DNA of 64,000 bases from Microbispora rosea subsp. aerata. GTDB lineage: Bacteria; Actinomycetota; Actinomycetes; Streptosporangiales; Streptosporangiaceae. The position numbers and the translations under genes are program-made. The stretch lies in the NCBI RefSeq assembly GCF_014647835.1, contig NZ_BMPY01000013.1, positions 62,001 through 126,000 on the forward strand, written 5' to 3'. The notes beneath the pieces were generated by a model that did no database searches, was not told the origin of the DNA, and was given only the letters and a program-made list of their open reading frames with translations. Below are positions 27,695 to 36,830 of the stretch, piece by piece. The stretch's first letter is position 1, and every line of letters starts with the position of its first letter.

Positions 27695-29671
27695 TCACCA
27701 GGGGGACGGGGCGGGTGGGGGGACGACGGGGGGACGGTCGTCGCAGGTGATGGTGTTGGGCAGCAGCCAGGGGGCGAGCCAGCCGCCGTCGTTGCCGCCG
27801 AGGTCGGTCAGGGAGAACTCCGACCCGGTGGGCGGGAAGTTGAAGGACCCGCAGTTGTTGACGCCGACCGCGCCGACGTTGCGGGCGTCCACGTTCTGGA
27901 AGGACGCCGAGCCCTTCACCCGGGCGCTGACCACGGAGGTGCCCGTGCCGTCCACCCGGATGTCCTTGAAGCGGACCTTCGGAATGGCGTACAGGTCCTT
28001 CACCGACCACTCGCTGACCAGCATGATCGCGTTGTACGTGCTGTCCAGGTAGTGGTCGCCGCTGACCTCGATGTCGGCGTCGATGTCCTTTTCCAGCGCG
28101 TAGAACCAGATGGCCCCCAGGCCGATGTTCCAGTTCAGCTCGTACGTGCCGGCGCGCACCGTGGTGTTGCCGGTGATGCGGAGCTTGCCGGCGAACGGCT
28201 CGGCGCCGAAGCGGGAGCCGACCTGGATGGCGCTGCCCTCCCTGATCGGGTCGGCGATCAGGTTGTTCGAGACCGTGTTGTCCGCTCCGCCGTAGAGCGC
28301 GATGCCGTTGGCCAGCACGGGCGTCTGCACGGTGTTGTGATCGATCCTGTTGCGCGCGTCGGCGGTCTTGTCGGACCACAGGGCTAGGGCGTCGTCGCCG
28401 GTGTTGCGGAAGAAGTTGTTCGACACGACCGAGTCCGTCACGCCGGTGTGGAAGTTGAGCCCGTCGGCGATCTGGTCGACGATCACATTATTGGTGATCT
28501 TGATGTTGCGCATCGGGCCGTCGAACCACATGCCGACCTTGGTGTGGTGGATGTAGAGCCCGTCGATGGTCGAGTCGCTCATCGCGCCGCCGATGCCGTT
28601 GACCTGGTCGGTGTCGATGCGCTCCCGTACGTCGCCCTCGATGGCGAAGCCGGACAGGTGCACGTTGCGGCTGCCGCCGGCCGCGGCGTCCTTGCCGTAG
28701 AACCCGACACCGGTGTGCACCGAGCCGTCGGGGGCCGGGGTGTCCAGGTCGACCTGGCGGCCCTTGATGATCGTGTACCAGCTTCCCGCGCCGATGATCG
28801 TCACGTCGTCCACGATGATGTGACGGTTCACCTGGTAGGTGCCCGGCGGAATGTAGACCTTCAGGCGTGCGCGCTTGGCGAACGCGATCGCCTTGTCGAT
28901 CGCCCCGGCGGAGTCGCGCTTACCGGTGGGGTCGGCGCCGAACAGCAGCACGTTCGCCGCGAGGGCCTCCACCCGGGGCGGGCCGACGAGGTGCGAGTCG
29001 AGCAGGTCGACGACCGTCCACTCGGCTTTGCTCCGGGCAGGGACCGTCAGCCGTACGGTGTCGCCGGGCCGGTACGTACGGCCGAGCAGGAGGCGCTGCT
29101 CGTCGTAGAAGTGGTTCGGGCGGAACGGCTTGGTGATCTGCGGGGCCGGGGTGGTCGCGTTGGGCACGCAGGAGCACTCGGTGATCCACCAGTCGGGGTG
29201 CAGCAGATCGGCGTTCGGGTCGTTGGTGAACGGATATTGGTTGTAGAGCCACGCGTACTGCGACGTGAGGGTCATGGTGGCCCGCTTGTGGCCGTTCACC
29301 GCGACGTCGAGCGGCGCGGTGATGCCGCCTCCGCCGGGCGCGTCCGGAATGCTGTAGCGCACGGTGATGGCGTTGGCCGCCTTCGGCAGCGTGAACTCGA
29401 CGTACTGCCCCGGGGTCAGCTTGACCGCCTTGCGGCCGGACGCCTCCGCGGGCAGCGTGTACGCGTCGCGGCCCGGGCCGATGACCGTGCCGTTGGTCGT
29501 GGCGTTCTCCGCCTCCTGCTCGACGAAGTCGACCTGGGCCCCGCGGCCGGCCACGAGAGCCGGGTCGAGGGCGGCCCGCGTCACCACGGGGGGTTTCGGC
29601 GCGGCGGACGCGGGCGCCGGTAGCACCACGAGCCCGGTGGCGGCCAGGGCCGCCGCCAGCACGATCCTCAT
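27695..29671 (-). CDS. GH87 alpha-1,3-glucanase (mycodextranase-type), short form
   Basis: The 658-residue secreted protein has a signal peptide (MRIVLAAALA to about 23), a ~200-residue N-terminal beta-sandwich/CBM-like part (VEQEAENATTNGTV) and a right-handed beta-helix from about 240 (LFGADPTGKRDSAGAIDKAI). Asp403, Asp426 and Asp427 in ADGLNFHTG and NTGDDALALW reproduce the D-x22-DD spacing I recall for the catalytic Asp trio of characterised GH87 alpha-1,3-glucanases. It ends in a short Pro-rich tail without binding modules. Its ATG overlaps the stop of the GH13 gene (ATGA) and it is the last gene of the operon. Confidence 0.75.
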   Translation of the reverse strand: MRIVLAAALAATGLVVLPAPASAAPKPPVVTRAALDPALVAGRGAQVDFVEQEAENATTNGTVIGPGRDAYTLPAEASGRKAVKLTPGQYVEFTLPKAANAITVRYSIPDAPGGGGITAPLDVAVNGHKRATMTLTSQYAWLYNQYPFTNDPNADLLHPDWWITECSCVPNATTPAPQITKPFRPNHFYDEQRLLLGRTYRPGDTVRLTVPARSKAEWTVVDLLDSHLVGPPRVEALAANVLLFGADPTGKRDSAGAIDKAIAFAKRARLKVYIPPGTYQVNRHIIVDDVTIIGAGSWYTIIKGRQVDLDTPAPDGSVHTGVGFYGKDAAAGGSRNVHLSGFAIEGDVRERIDTDQVNGIGGAMSDSTIDGLYIHHTKVGMWFDGPMRNIKITNNVIVDQIADGLNFHTGVTDSVVSNNFFRNTGDDALALWSDKTADARNRIDHNTVQTPVLANGIALYGGADNTVSNNLIADPIREGSAIQVGSRFGAEPFAGKLRITGNTTVRAGTYELNWNIGLGAIWFYALEKDIDADIEVSGDHYLDSTYNAIMLVSEWSVKDLYAIPKVRFKDIRVDGTGTSVVSARVKGSASFQNVDARNVGAVGVNNCGSFNFPPTGSEFSLTDLGGNDGGWLAPWLLPNTITCDDRPPVVPPPAPSPW

Positions 29672-31236
29672 CGGGCCTCCATGATCCAAACGGCGGTGTC
29701 GGTCGGGAGCAGGCCGCCGTCGACGGGCCCGCTGGCCAGCAGCACCGAACCCGTCTCCGGGAGCGCGACCGGCTCGGCGCCGAAGTTGACCAGGCAGACC
29801 AGGCCGGAGTCGCGGCGGAACGCGATCACCTCGTCCCCGTACGGCAGCCAGGTCAGCGTGCCGTCGCCGAGCAGCTCCCGGCGCAGCCGCAGGGCCGTGC
29901 GGTAGAGGCGGAGCATGGAGCCGGGGTCGGCCTCCTGGGCCTCCACGGTGAGGTCGCGCCACTGCGGCGGCTGCGGCAGCCAGGGCTCACCCGTGCTGTA
30001 GCCGAACGGCGGCTCGGTGCCCGACCACGGCAGCGGCACCCGGCAGCCGTCGCGGCCCCGGACGGTGTGGCCGGAGCGCTCCCACATCGGGTCGTCGATC
30101 AGCTCCTCGGGGATGTCCTCGACCTCCCACAGGCCGAGCTCCTCCCCCTGGTAGACGTACACGCTGCCCGGCAGGGCCATCGCGAGCAGCGCCGCCGCCC
30201 TCGCCCGGCGGCGGCCCAGCTCCAGATCGGACGGCATGCCGTCCCGGCGGTCGGCGTTGTCCCAGGACGTGATGGCCCGGCCGTACCGGGTGACCGGCCG
30301 GGCGACGTCGTGGTTGGACAGCACCCAGGTCGCGGGCGCGCCGATCGGCACGTGGGTGGCGAGGGTCAGGTCGATGCTGCCGCGCAGCGCGGCCGGCTCC
30401 CACGCGCTCGACAGGAAGTCGAAGTTGAACGCGGTGTGGAGCTCGTCGGGGCGCAGGTAGTTGGCGAACCGCTCCTGGTCGGGCAGCCACACCTCGCCGA
30501 TGAGGATCCGCCCGCCGTAGGAGTCGGACACCCGCCGCCACTCGCGGTAGATGTCGTGGACCCCGTCGTGGTCGGTGTACGACTCCTCCACGCTGTCGAG
30601 GTCCTTGACGAGGACGGCCGCCGAGTCGATGCGGACGCCGTCCACGCCCCGGTCGAACCAGAACCGCAGCACGTCGAGGAACTCCTGGCGTACGGCCGGG
30701 TTGTTCCAGTTGAAGTCGGGCTGCTCGGGGGCGAACAGGTGCAGATACCACTCGCCGTCCGGCACCTGCGTCCACGCCGGGCCGCCGAAGATCGACTGCC
30801 AGCCGTTCGGCGGGCCGTCGCCGACGCCGGGGCGGAACCAGAACCGCTCCCGGGCCTCCGAACCGGGACCGGCCGCCAGGGCCTCCTGGAACCACGCGTG
30901 CTGGTCGGACGCGTGGTTGGGGACGACGTCGATGATCGTACGGATGCCCAGCTCGTGGGCTTCCTCGATCAGCTTCTCCGCCTCGGCGAGGGTGCCGAAG
31001 ACCGGCTCGATGCCGCGGTAGTCGGCGACGTCGTAGCCGCCGTCGGCCATCGGCGACGGATACCACGGGTTAAGCCAGATCGCGTCGACGCCGAGTTTCG
31101 CCAGGTACGGCAGGCGTGACCGCAGCCCCGCCAGGTCGCCCGTCCCGTCGCCGTTCCCGTCGGCGAAGCTGCGCAGGTAGACCTGGTAGATCGCGGCCCC
31201 GCGCCACCATTCCGGATTCGAGGTGTTGCCGGGCAT
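29668..31236 (-). CDS. GH13 alpha-glucosidase
   Basis: This 522-residue cytoplasmic enzyme hydrolyses short alpha-glucosides. It shows the GH13 motifs in order: DVVPNHASDQH (about 103-113), nucleophile Asp204 in GVRIDSA, acid/base Glu248 in LIGEVW and transition-state Asp310 in LSNHD. The overall layout resembles the GH13 alpha-glucosidase subfamilies of actinobacteria. It lies 41 nt after the MalG-type permease gene with GTAAGGAG before the ATG, and overlaps the GH87 gene, so it probably splits imported glucan oligosaccharides. Whether it prefers alpha-1,3 links is not visible. Confidence 0.92.
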   Translation of the reverse strand: MPGNTSNPEWWRGAAIYQVYLRSFADGNGDGTGDLAGLRSRLPYLAKLGVDAIWLNPWYPSPMADGGYDVADYRGIEPVFGTLAEAEKLIEEAHELGIRTIIDVVPNHASDQHAWFQEALAAGPGSEARERFWFRPGVGDGPPNGWQSIFGGPAWTQVPDGEWYLHLFAPEQPDFNWNNPAVRQEFLDVLRFWFDRGVDGVRIDSAAVLVKDLDSVEESYTDHDGVHDIYREWRRVSDSYGGRILIGEVWLPDQERFANYLRPDELHTAFNFDFLSSAWEPAALRGSIDLTLATHVPIGAPATWVLSNHDVARPVTRYGRAITSWDNADRRDGMPSDLELGRRRARAAALLAMALPGSVYVYQGEELGLWEVEDIPEELIDDPMWERSGHTVRGRDGCRVPLPWSGTEPPFGYSTGEPWLPQPPQWRDLTVEAQEADPGSMLRLYRTALRLRRELLGDGTLTWLPYGDEVIAFRRDSGLVCLVNFGAEPVALPETGSVLLASGPVDGGLLPTDTAVWIMEAR

Positions 31237-31277
31237 GCTGAATACAACTCCTTACGAGTGAGAGCGGCGGGGGTCGT

Positions 31278-32255
31278 TCAGCCCTTGAGGCTGCCGGCGG
31301 TGAGACCGGCCATGATGTGCCGCTGGAACAGGAAGAACACGACGATGGTCGGGATGCTCGCGATCACCAGGGAGGCGACCAGCACGTTCTGCGGCATCTG
31401 CGAGGAGAGCGAGGCGATGCCGATGCTCACCGACATCTTGTCGCTGTCCGGCAGGACCAGCAGCGGCCAGACGAAGTCACGCCAGACGTTGACGACGGTG
31501 AGGATCGAGACCACTCCGAGGATCGGCCGGGAGATCGGGATCACCACCGACCACAGGATGCGGCCCGGCGACGCGCCGTCGATCTCGGCCGCCTCGAGCA
31601 GCTCCCTGGGGATCGAGTCGAAGAACCGCTTGAGCAGGAAGACGTTGAAGCCGTTGGCCGCCGCCGGCAGCCAGATCGCCCACGGCGTGTTGAGCAGGTT
31701 CCAGCCGAAGATCGGCACGTCCCTCACCGTCAGGTACGCCGGGAGCATGATGACCATCGGCGGGATCATCAACGTCGACAGCATCAGGCCCAGCACGACC
31801 TTGCCGAAGATCGGGCGGAGCTTGGACAGGGCGTACGCCGCCGAGACGTCCACGGCGAGCGTCAGCAGCCAGGCGCCCCCGGCGTACAGGGCCGTGTTGC
31901 CGAGCAGCCTGCCCAGGTCCAGCAGTTCCCACGCCTGAAGGTAGCCCTCCAGCGAGAAGTGCGACGGCAGGAAGGTCGGCGGGATCGCGTTGAGCTCCTC
32001 GGTGGACTTCATCGCGCCGGTGACCATCCAGTAGAGCGGGAAGACGAACGCGGCGGTGAAGCTCACCACCACGGTCACCAGCACGATCCAGTAGACGATC
32101 CGGCCGCGGGTCGTGTTGAGCTGGTGCGGCGAGACCGCGGTGCGGAACTGCGTGTGGAACGTCTTGCGGGGCCGGCGCTGCCCGCGGCGCTCCCGCCCGA
32201 CGGGGGCGGACGGCACCTCGGCGGAGCGGTCGGGCATCACGGTGACGTTGGACAT
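31278..32255 (-). CDS. Carbohydrate ABC transporter permease (MalG type)
   Basis: The 325-residue subunit has a ~50-residue charged N-terminal extension, six predicted membrane spans and the EAA loop ELLEAAEIDGASPGRILWSVVIP (about 220-242), and ends HIMAGLTAGSLKG. It follows the MalF-type gene by 13 nt. Together with the binding protein it forms an importer with no ATPase gene in the operon; a shared MsiK-type ATPase elsewhere is usual in actinobacteria (inference). Confidence 0.94.
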   Translation of the reverse strand: MSNVTVMPDRSAEVPSAPVGRERRGQRRPRKTFHTQFRTAVSPHQLNTTRGRIVYWIVLVTVVVSFTAAFVFPLYWMVTGAMKSTEELNAIPPTFLPSHFSLEGYLQAWELLDLGRLLGNTALYAGGAWLLTLAVDVSAAYALSKLRPIFGKVVLGLMLSTLMIPPMVIMLPAYLTVRDVPIFGWNLLNTPWAIWLPAAANGFNVFLLKRFFDSIPRELLEAAEIDGASPGRILWSVVIPISRPILGVVSILTVVNVWRDFVWPLLVLPDSDKMSVSIGIASLSSQMPQNVLVASLVIASIPTIVVFFLFQRHIMAGLTAGSLKG

Positions 32256-32268
32256 GGTCGCTCCCCCC

Positions 32269-33192
32269 TCACACCGTGTTGTCGCGCGAGACGCGCAGGT
32301 AGATCGCGGAGAACACCATGAGCACGATCATGAGCATCAGGCCGAGCGCGTTGCCCGCGTTGAGATTGCCGAAGTTGAAGGCGTACTGATACATGAGGTA
32401 GACGACGCTGACCGTGGCGTTCTCCGGGCCGCCGCCGGTGAGCAGGTAGGGCTCGATGAACACCTGCATCGTCGCCACGATCTGGAGCAGCAGCATCACC
32501 AGCAAGATCAGCTTGGTCTGCGGGATCGTGACGTGCCAGATCCGCCTGAACAGGCCGGCGCCGTCCAGCTCGGCGGCCTCGTACAGCTCGCTCGGGATGG
32601 TCTGCAACGCGGCGAGGTAGATCAGCGTGCCGCTGCCCATGTTCATCCACGTGGACACGATGACCAGCGAGATCAGCGCGGTGCTCGTCGAGTTGAGCCA
32701 CTGCAGGCCGGGCAGGTGGAACAGGTTCAGGATCTGGTTGAACAGCCCGTAGTCGGGGTTGTAGAACCACTGGAACAGCAGCACGCTCACCGCGGGCGGC
32801 AGCATGACCGGCAGGTAGACGACGAAGCGCAGATAAGCGCGCGCGTGCCGCAGCTCGTTGAGGACGATCGCGGTGACGAAGGGGATCCCGTAACCGCACA
32901 GCAGGGCGAGCACCGTGAACAGCGCGGTGTTGACCCAGGCCGGCCCGAACGCCGGGTCGTTGACGACGGTGCGGAAGTTCTCCAGCCCCACCCACTTGGG
33001 CGGGTCCACGAAGTTGGTCCGCTGGAAGCTGAGGATCACCTCCCGGACCATGGGATACCAGGAGAAGAACGCGAAACAGATGAGAGCGCCGCACAGGAAG
33101 CCGTAGGCGGTGACGTTGCGCCGCACGGCGCGCCCCAGTTTCGTCGGCTGCCGCCGCCCGCCGTGCGCTGCCGGGATGCTCGCTGTGGTCAT
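32269..33192 (-). CDS. Carbohydrate ABC transporter permease (MalF type)
   Basis: The 307-residue subunit spans the membrane six times (first span YGFLCGALICFAFFSWY at about 31-48) and has the EAA loop ELYEAAELDGAGLFRRIWHVTIP. I chose the ATG at 33192; the frame is open to 33321 but that part is made of the short tandem repeats upstream. There is only a weak ribosome-binding site, and a hairpin plus repeats separate it from the binding-protein gene, which should lower its expression relative to that gene. Confidence 0.93.
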   Translation of the reverse strand: MTTASIPAAHGGRRQPTKLGRAVRRNVTAYGFLCGALICFAFFSWYPMVREVILSFQRTNFVDPPKWVGLENFRTVVNDPAFGPAWVNTALFTVLALLCGYGIPFVTAIVLNELRHARAYLRFVVYLPVMLPPAVSVLLFQWFYNPDYGLFNQILNLFHLPGLQWLNSTSTALISLVIVSTWMNMGSGTLIYLAALQTIPSELYEAAELDGAGLFRRIWHVTIPQTKLILLVMLLLQIVATMQVFIEPYLLTGGGPENATVSVVYLMYQYAFNFGNLNAGNALGLMLMIVLMVFSAIYLRVSRDNTV

Positions 33193-33211
33193 CGTGATGA
33201 ATCCGATCTCG

Positions 33212-33295
33212 ACGTGATCGCCCGGACATGCTCGCCGGACGCGATTGGCCGGACGTGATCGCCCGGATGCGATTGCCCGGACGCTGATTCGCCGG
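33212..33295. repeat. Six tandem ~14-bp units between binding-protein and permease genes
   Basis: The sequence is built from units such as ACGTGATCGCCCGG, ACATGCTCGCCGG, ACGCGATTGGCCGG and ATGCGATTGCCCGG, 13-15 bp each, six in a row. Two units are identical. They lie in the transcribed spacer of the operon. Confidence 0.8.
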
Positions 33296-33328
33296 GGCGC
33301 CGGCCGCGCGGGTGACGGCACGGGCGGC

Positions 33329-33343
33329 GCCCCGGATTATCCG
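33329..33343 (-). terminator. Intercistronic hairpin after the binding-protein gene
   Basis: CCCGGA-TTA-TCCGGG begins 6 nt beyond the binding-protein stop codon. Such a hairpin can stabilise the upstream message or attenuate read-through into the permease genes. Confidence 0.45.
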
Positions 33344-33348
33344 GGCGG

Positions 33349-34728
33349 TCAGCCCTTGGAGGCCAGCAGAGCGTTGACCTTCGCCTCGGCGTCGGCGAGG
33401 AGCTGGTCGATGTTCGCGTCCTTGCGGGTCAGCACGGCCGACATCGGCGTGTCGAGGATCTTGTAGATCTCCTGGGCGTACGGCCCGGGCTCGGCCTTGG
33501 GCGGAATGCCCTTGGAGCCCTCCACCCATCCGGCGAACTGCGAGGCGTCGATGTTGGCGTTCGCCTTGCGCAGCTCGTTCACGGCCTGCCCCGACGGCGT
33601 GTCCGGGCGGTAAAGGTCCGGGTACGGCTGGCCGACGGTGAGATTCGCGTTCTTGGCCCGCACGTAGTCGAGCTGGCCCTTGCCCGGCGTGAGGAACTCG
33701 TACTCGATCCACTTGATGCCGGCCCTGATCTGCTCCGGCGTGGCCTTCGGGTTGATCATGTAGCCGGCGCCGCCGTTGAACAGGGCCTTCGCCTCGGGCT
33801 GCGCGGTGATGGCGTAGTTCTCGAACTTGCCGCCGAAGTCGTTGCGCAGCGAGATCAGCACGTCGGGCGCGCCCAGCATCATGCCCATCTTGCCGCCGGC
33901 CATGGCCTTCATCAGCGACGGCCAGTCGATGTAGAGCTGGGAACCCATGCTGTTGTCGACCCACCGCATCTGGTGGAGGTTCTCCAGCACGGCCTTGCCC
34001 TCGGGGGTGTTGAAGGCGGCCTTCTTGCCGTCGTCGGTGATCACCGATCCGCCGCGGCCGTAGATGGAGGCGGTGAAGTGCCAGCCGCCGACGTTGTTGC
34101 CGCTGTACTCGCCGTACCCGACGTAACCGGGGCCGAGTTCGGCGATCTTCTTCGCGGCGGCGCGGACCTCGTCCCACGTCTTGGGCGGGTTGTTCGGGTC
34201 GAGACCCGCCTTGGTGAAGACCTCCCTGTTGTAGACCAGGCCCATGCCGTAGCCGTCGGTCGGCAGGCCGTACACCTTGCCGTCCTTCTTGAACAGCTCG
34301 ATCGAGCTGTTGAAGTCCTTGAACGTCTCGATCTCGTCGACGTACGGCGTGATGTCTGCGGCCTGCCCGCTCTCGATCAGACGGGCCACGTTGGGGAAGT
34401 TGACGTAGAAGACCGTCTCCAGCTCACCGCTGGCCAGCTTGGGCTCGAACGTCCGCGGGTCGTAGCACGGGAAGGCGTCGGTGACCTTGTCGATCTTGAT
34501 GTCGGGGTTAAGCTGCTGGAAGGCCGCCAGGTCCTCCTCGAAGGTCGCCCGCTGCGCCTTGTTGGTCTTCGGCGGCTCACAGTTAACAGAGATCGACACC
34601 GGTCCGGCGCTGCCGGGTGCCGCGCCGGCCTTCCCGCCGGCGTCGCCGCTGTCATCGGAGCCGCAGGCCGCGGCCGCCGCAATGGCAAGTCCCGAGACCA
34701 GCAGTATCGAGAGCTTGTGGGATTTCAT
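33349..34728 (-). CDS. Sugar-binding lipoprotein of ABC transporter (SBP family 1)
   Basis: This extracellular receptor delivers oligosaccharide to the permeases. The 459-residue product has a lipoprotein signal (MKSHKLSILLVSGLAIAAAAAC, lipidated Cys22) and the bacterial extracellular solute-binding family 1 fold: FNPDIKIDKV-like LNPDIKIDKV, GKVYGLPTDGYGMGLVYNREVFTKAGLD, PKTWDEVRAAAKKI and GGGAGYMINPKAT. The ATG at 34728 is preceded by AAGGGA. It is the first gene of the leftward five-gene operon and should recognise glucan oligosaccharides given the GH13 and GH87 neighbours. Confidence 0.94.
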   Translation of the reverse strand: MKSHKLSILLVSGLAIAAAAACGSDDSGDAGGKAGAAPGSAGPVSISVNCEPPKTNKAQRATFEEDLAAFQQLNPDIKIDKVTDAFPCYDPRTFEPKLASGELETVFYVNFPNVARLIESGQAADITPYVDEIETFKDFNSSIELFKKDGKVYGLPTDGYGMGLVYNREVFTKAGLDPNNPPKTWDEVRAAAKKIAELGPGYVGYGEYSGNNVGGWHFTASIYGRGGSVITDDGKKAAFNTPEGKAVLENLHQMRWVDNSMGSQLYIDWPSLMKAMAGGKMGMMLGAPDVLISLRNDFGGKFENYAITAQPEAKALFNGGAGYMINPKATPEQIRAGIKWIEYEFLTPGKGQLDYVRAKNANLTVGQPYPDLYRPDTPSGQAVNELRKANANIDASQFAGWVEGSKGIPPKAEPGPYAQEIYKILDTPMSAVLTRKDANIDQLLADAEAKVNALLASKG

Positions 34729-34818
34729 CCTCGTTCCCTTCTGGAACCGCGCACCACGACCCGTCGAAGCACGCGGCTCGGGGCCGACTGGAGCGCCCCG
34801 ATCCGCTCGGTTGCGAGA

Positions 34819-34847
34819 AACATACAGAGGCATGCAGGATTGAGCAA
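34819..34847 (-). promoter_or_regulatory. Promoter of the glucan ABC-GH13-GH87 operon
   Basis: On the minus strand TTGCTC (34847-34842) and TATGTT (34824-34819) are separated by exactly 17 nt, about 90 nt before the binding-protein ATG. No clear LacI palindrome overlaps it. Confidence 0.55.
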
Positions 34848-34994
34848 TAGGCCGTCATTAACTGTGCAAAAAAGTGACAGTGACTGATCGGTCATACGCA
34901 TGACACGCCGAGCAGGTCGTCAACGACGGGTCGGGCACGCGCCCGGGGGCGTGGAAGCCCGACGAGCGGGCTTGTACGCGGAGGCTGTAACCAG

Positions 34995-35386
34995 ACGCGC
35001 GCAAGGGGCGGAACGTCTCAGGAGGGTTGTGCGTGGGGGGTTGCGGTCGCATGCGTGCAAAGGGTGGAACGTCTCGGGAGGGTTGCGCGTAGGGGTTGTG
35101 GTTGGGCGCGTGCAAAGGGCGGAACGTCTCAGGAGGGTTGTGCGTGGGGGTTGGTGGTCGGACGCGCTCAAGGGCGGGCGGGTGCTCCGGCCGGCCGTGA
35201 TAGTTGCGGTCTGGTGAACCGCCGGAGGCGGCATCGCGGGCGCGGTGGTACAGGGCACGGTCTTACGCCGGCCTACGCACCCGCCCGCCCCCGGCGCTCA
35301 CGCACACTGATCGGCGGGCAGGAGACCTCGTACGCCGTCGCCAGCGTCTACCGGGGTGACTACACACTCGCCCCCGGCGCTCACGC
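34995..35386 (+). repeat. Left arm of a ~392-bp inverted repeat
   Basis: This segment is the near-exact reverse complement of 41958-42349. Positions pair with a constant coordinate sum of 77,344 except for compensating 1-bp indels in the satellite part. The central ~220 bp (35163-35386) show a single mismatch. It contains three ~56-bp satellite units followed by a unique core. The full 34871-35816 gap holds no supportable gene. Confidence 0.93.
34999..35170. repeat. ~56-bp tandem units, left array (3 copies)
   Basis: Each unit carries GGAACGTCTC followed by GGGAGGGTT or AGGAGGGTT, starting at 35009, 35066 and 35121 (steps 57 and 55). Two alternating unit types (CGGAACGTCTCA and TGGAACGTCTCG) are visible. 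A degenerate fourth unit follows. Confidence 0.9.
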
Positions 35387-35616
35387 CATGACAGCGGCGG
35401 GTAGGAGACCTAGCGTTGTCCACCGGTGTTCACCCAGGTGGCTACACACCCGCCTCCGACGCCACGCACACTGATCAGCGCGCAAGAGACCTAGCGTTGT
35501 CCACCGGCGTCTTGCCGAGGTGGCTACAACCCGCCCGGCTCCGGCGCTCACGTTAATCAGCGGGCAGGAAACCTCGTGCACTGTCCGCCGGCGTTTGCCG
35601 AGGTAGAGGCAGTGGA
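35290..35616. repeat. ~82-bp degenerate tandem units, left array
   Basis: Four or so diverged copies contain AGGAGACCT(A/C)G, GTTGTCCACCGGCGT and a CCGGCGCTCACG block. They correspond, inverted, to the better-preserved units at 41796-42050. Past 35386 identity to the other arm drops, to roughly 80% by eye. Confidence 0.75.
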
Positions 35617-35816
35617 GCCGGCACCAGAGATTCTTCCGGCGTGGTGAGGGGTCGCGATTGCCAGCCCAACTAAGCCGGCTCGGACGGCGCGACGAAGGGT
35701 CGCGGTACCAGTCCGGCTGAGCCGACTCGGGCGACATGGCGCGCGATCAGCGGCCCGGCAGAGCCGGCTCGGACGACGCGTGTGGGCGCCTCACATGGGA
35801 GCGGCGTGTCAACGCT
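35617..35816. other. Repetitive intergenic DNA downstream of LacI
   Basis: No gene is seen. GCCGGCTCGGACG(G/A)CGCG-like phrases recur at 35,670-35,790. Confidence 0.4.
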
Positions 35817-36830
35817 TCACTGGGAGCGGGGAGCGGGCGCGGTCGAAGCGCGCACGACCAGCTCGGGTTCGAAGAGCAGCTCGTCCCCCGGCACCACGGC
35901 CGCGTCTATCTGGGCCACCAGCAGCTCGACGGCCGCCCTGCCCATCGCGTCGATGGGCTGGCGGACCGTGGTCAGCGGTGGATCGACGCAGTTCATCAGC
36001 GCCGAGTCGTCGTAACCGATGACGGAGACGTTTTCGGGCACCGACAGCCCGGCCCGGCGGGCCGCCCGGATGGCGCCGAGGGCGAGCACGTCGCTGGCGC
36101 AGATGATGCCGGTCACGCCTCTGGCGATCATGCGCGAGGCGGCGGCGTGCCCGCCTTCCAGCGAGAACATCGTGTGCTCGACGTGATCGGGACCGAGCTC
36201 CAGGCCGTTCGCGGAGGCGTACGCGCGGAAGGCGGCGAGCTTGCGCTGGGACGGCACGTGGTCGGGCGGGCCGAGCAGCATCGCGACGTCGCGGTGGCCG
36301 AGCGCCATGAGATGGGCGAGCGCGATCTCCGCCGCGGCCACGTCGTCACACGACACCTGGGGAAACCCGAGATGCTCGACGGCCGCGTTGACGAGCACGG
36401 CCGGCAGCTTGCGTTCGAGGACCCTGCGGTAGTGGCTGTGGGAGGCGTCTCCCTGGGCGTACAGGCCGCCGGCGAAGACGATGCCGGACACGTGCTGCTG
36501 AAGGAGCAGGTCCACGTAGTCGGACTCGGAGACACCGCCCACGGTGCGGGTGCACAGCACGGACGTGAACCCCTGCTGGGCCAGTGCGCCCCCCACGACC
36601 TCGGCGAACGCCGGGAAGATGGGGTTTTGCAGCTCCGGCAGGACCAGGCCGACGAGCCGGCCGCGTTCGCCGCGCAACTGGGTGGGCCGCTCATATCCCA
36701 GCACGTCGAGCGCGGTGAGCACGGCCTCCCGGGTGGCGTCGGAGACCCCCGGCTTGCCGTTGAGCACGCGACTCACCGTCGCCTCGCTCACGCCCACCTT
36801 CTTGGCCACTTCCGCAAGCCGTCGTGTCAT
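35817..36830 (-). CDS. LacI-family regulator, paralogue A of the glucan locus
   Basis: The 337-residue repressor has the HTH TRRLAEVAKKVGVSEATVSRVLNGKPGVS (2-30), a hinge helix, and the sugar-binding core from LVGLVLPELQNPIFPAFAEVVGG to VIGYDDSALMNCVDPPLTTVRQPIDAMG. ATG 36830 lies 7 nt after a TATAGT box, so the mRNA is probably leaderless; the frame extends to 37073 but that part is not LacI-like. It diverges from the large GH87 gene and is very similar throughout to the second repressor at 40140-41132. A LacI-like site overlaps its promoter. Confidence 0.94.
   Translation of the reverse strand: MTRRLAEVAKKVGVSEATVSRVLNGKPGVSDATREAVLTALDVLGYERPTQLRGERGRLVGLVLPELQNPIFPAFAEVVGGALAQQGFTSVLCTRTVGGVSESDYVDLLLQQHVSGIVFAGGLYAQGDASHSHYRRVLERKLPAVLVNAAVEHLGFPQVSCDDVAAAEIALAHLMALGHRDVAMLLGPPDHVPSQRKLAAFRAYASANGLELGPDHVEHTMFSLEGGHAAASRMIARGVTGIICASDVLALGAIRAARRAGLSVPENVSVIGYDDSALMNCVDPPLTTVRQPIDAMGRAAVELLVAQIDAAVVPGDELLFEPELVVRASTAPAPRSQ

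Noticed and set aside
27695-29671. Pectate lyase or polygalacturonase identity for the GH87 proteins
   Set aside because: The beta-helix could suggest it, but the NTGDD(G/A)LA(M/L)W region with D-x22-DD fits GH87, and the neighbours handle alpha-glucans.
34900-35217. Open frame through the 56-bp satellite (repetitive RVQRAERLRRVVRGG-like peptide)
   Set aside because: The unit lengths 55, 56 and 57 do not preserve a frame and the other strand and frames are equally open.
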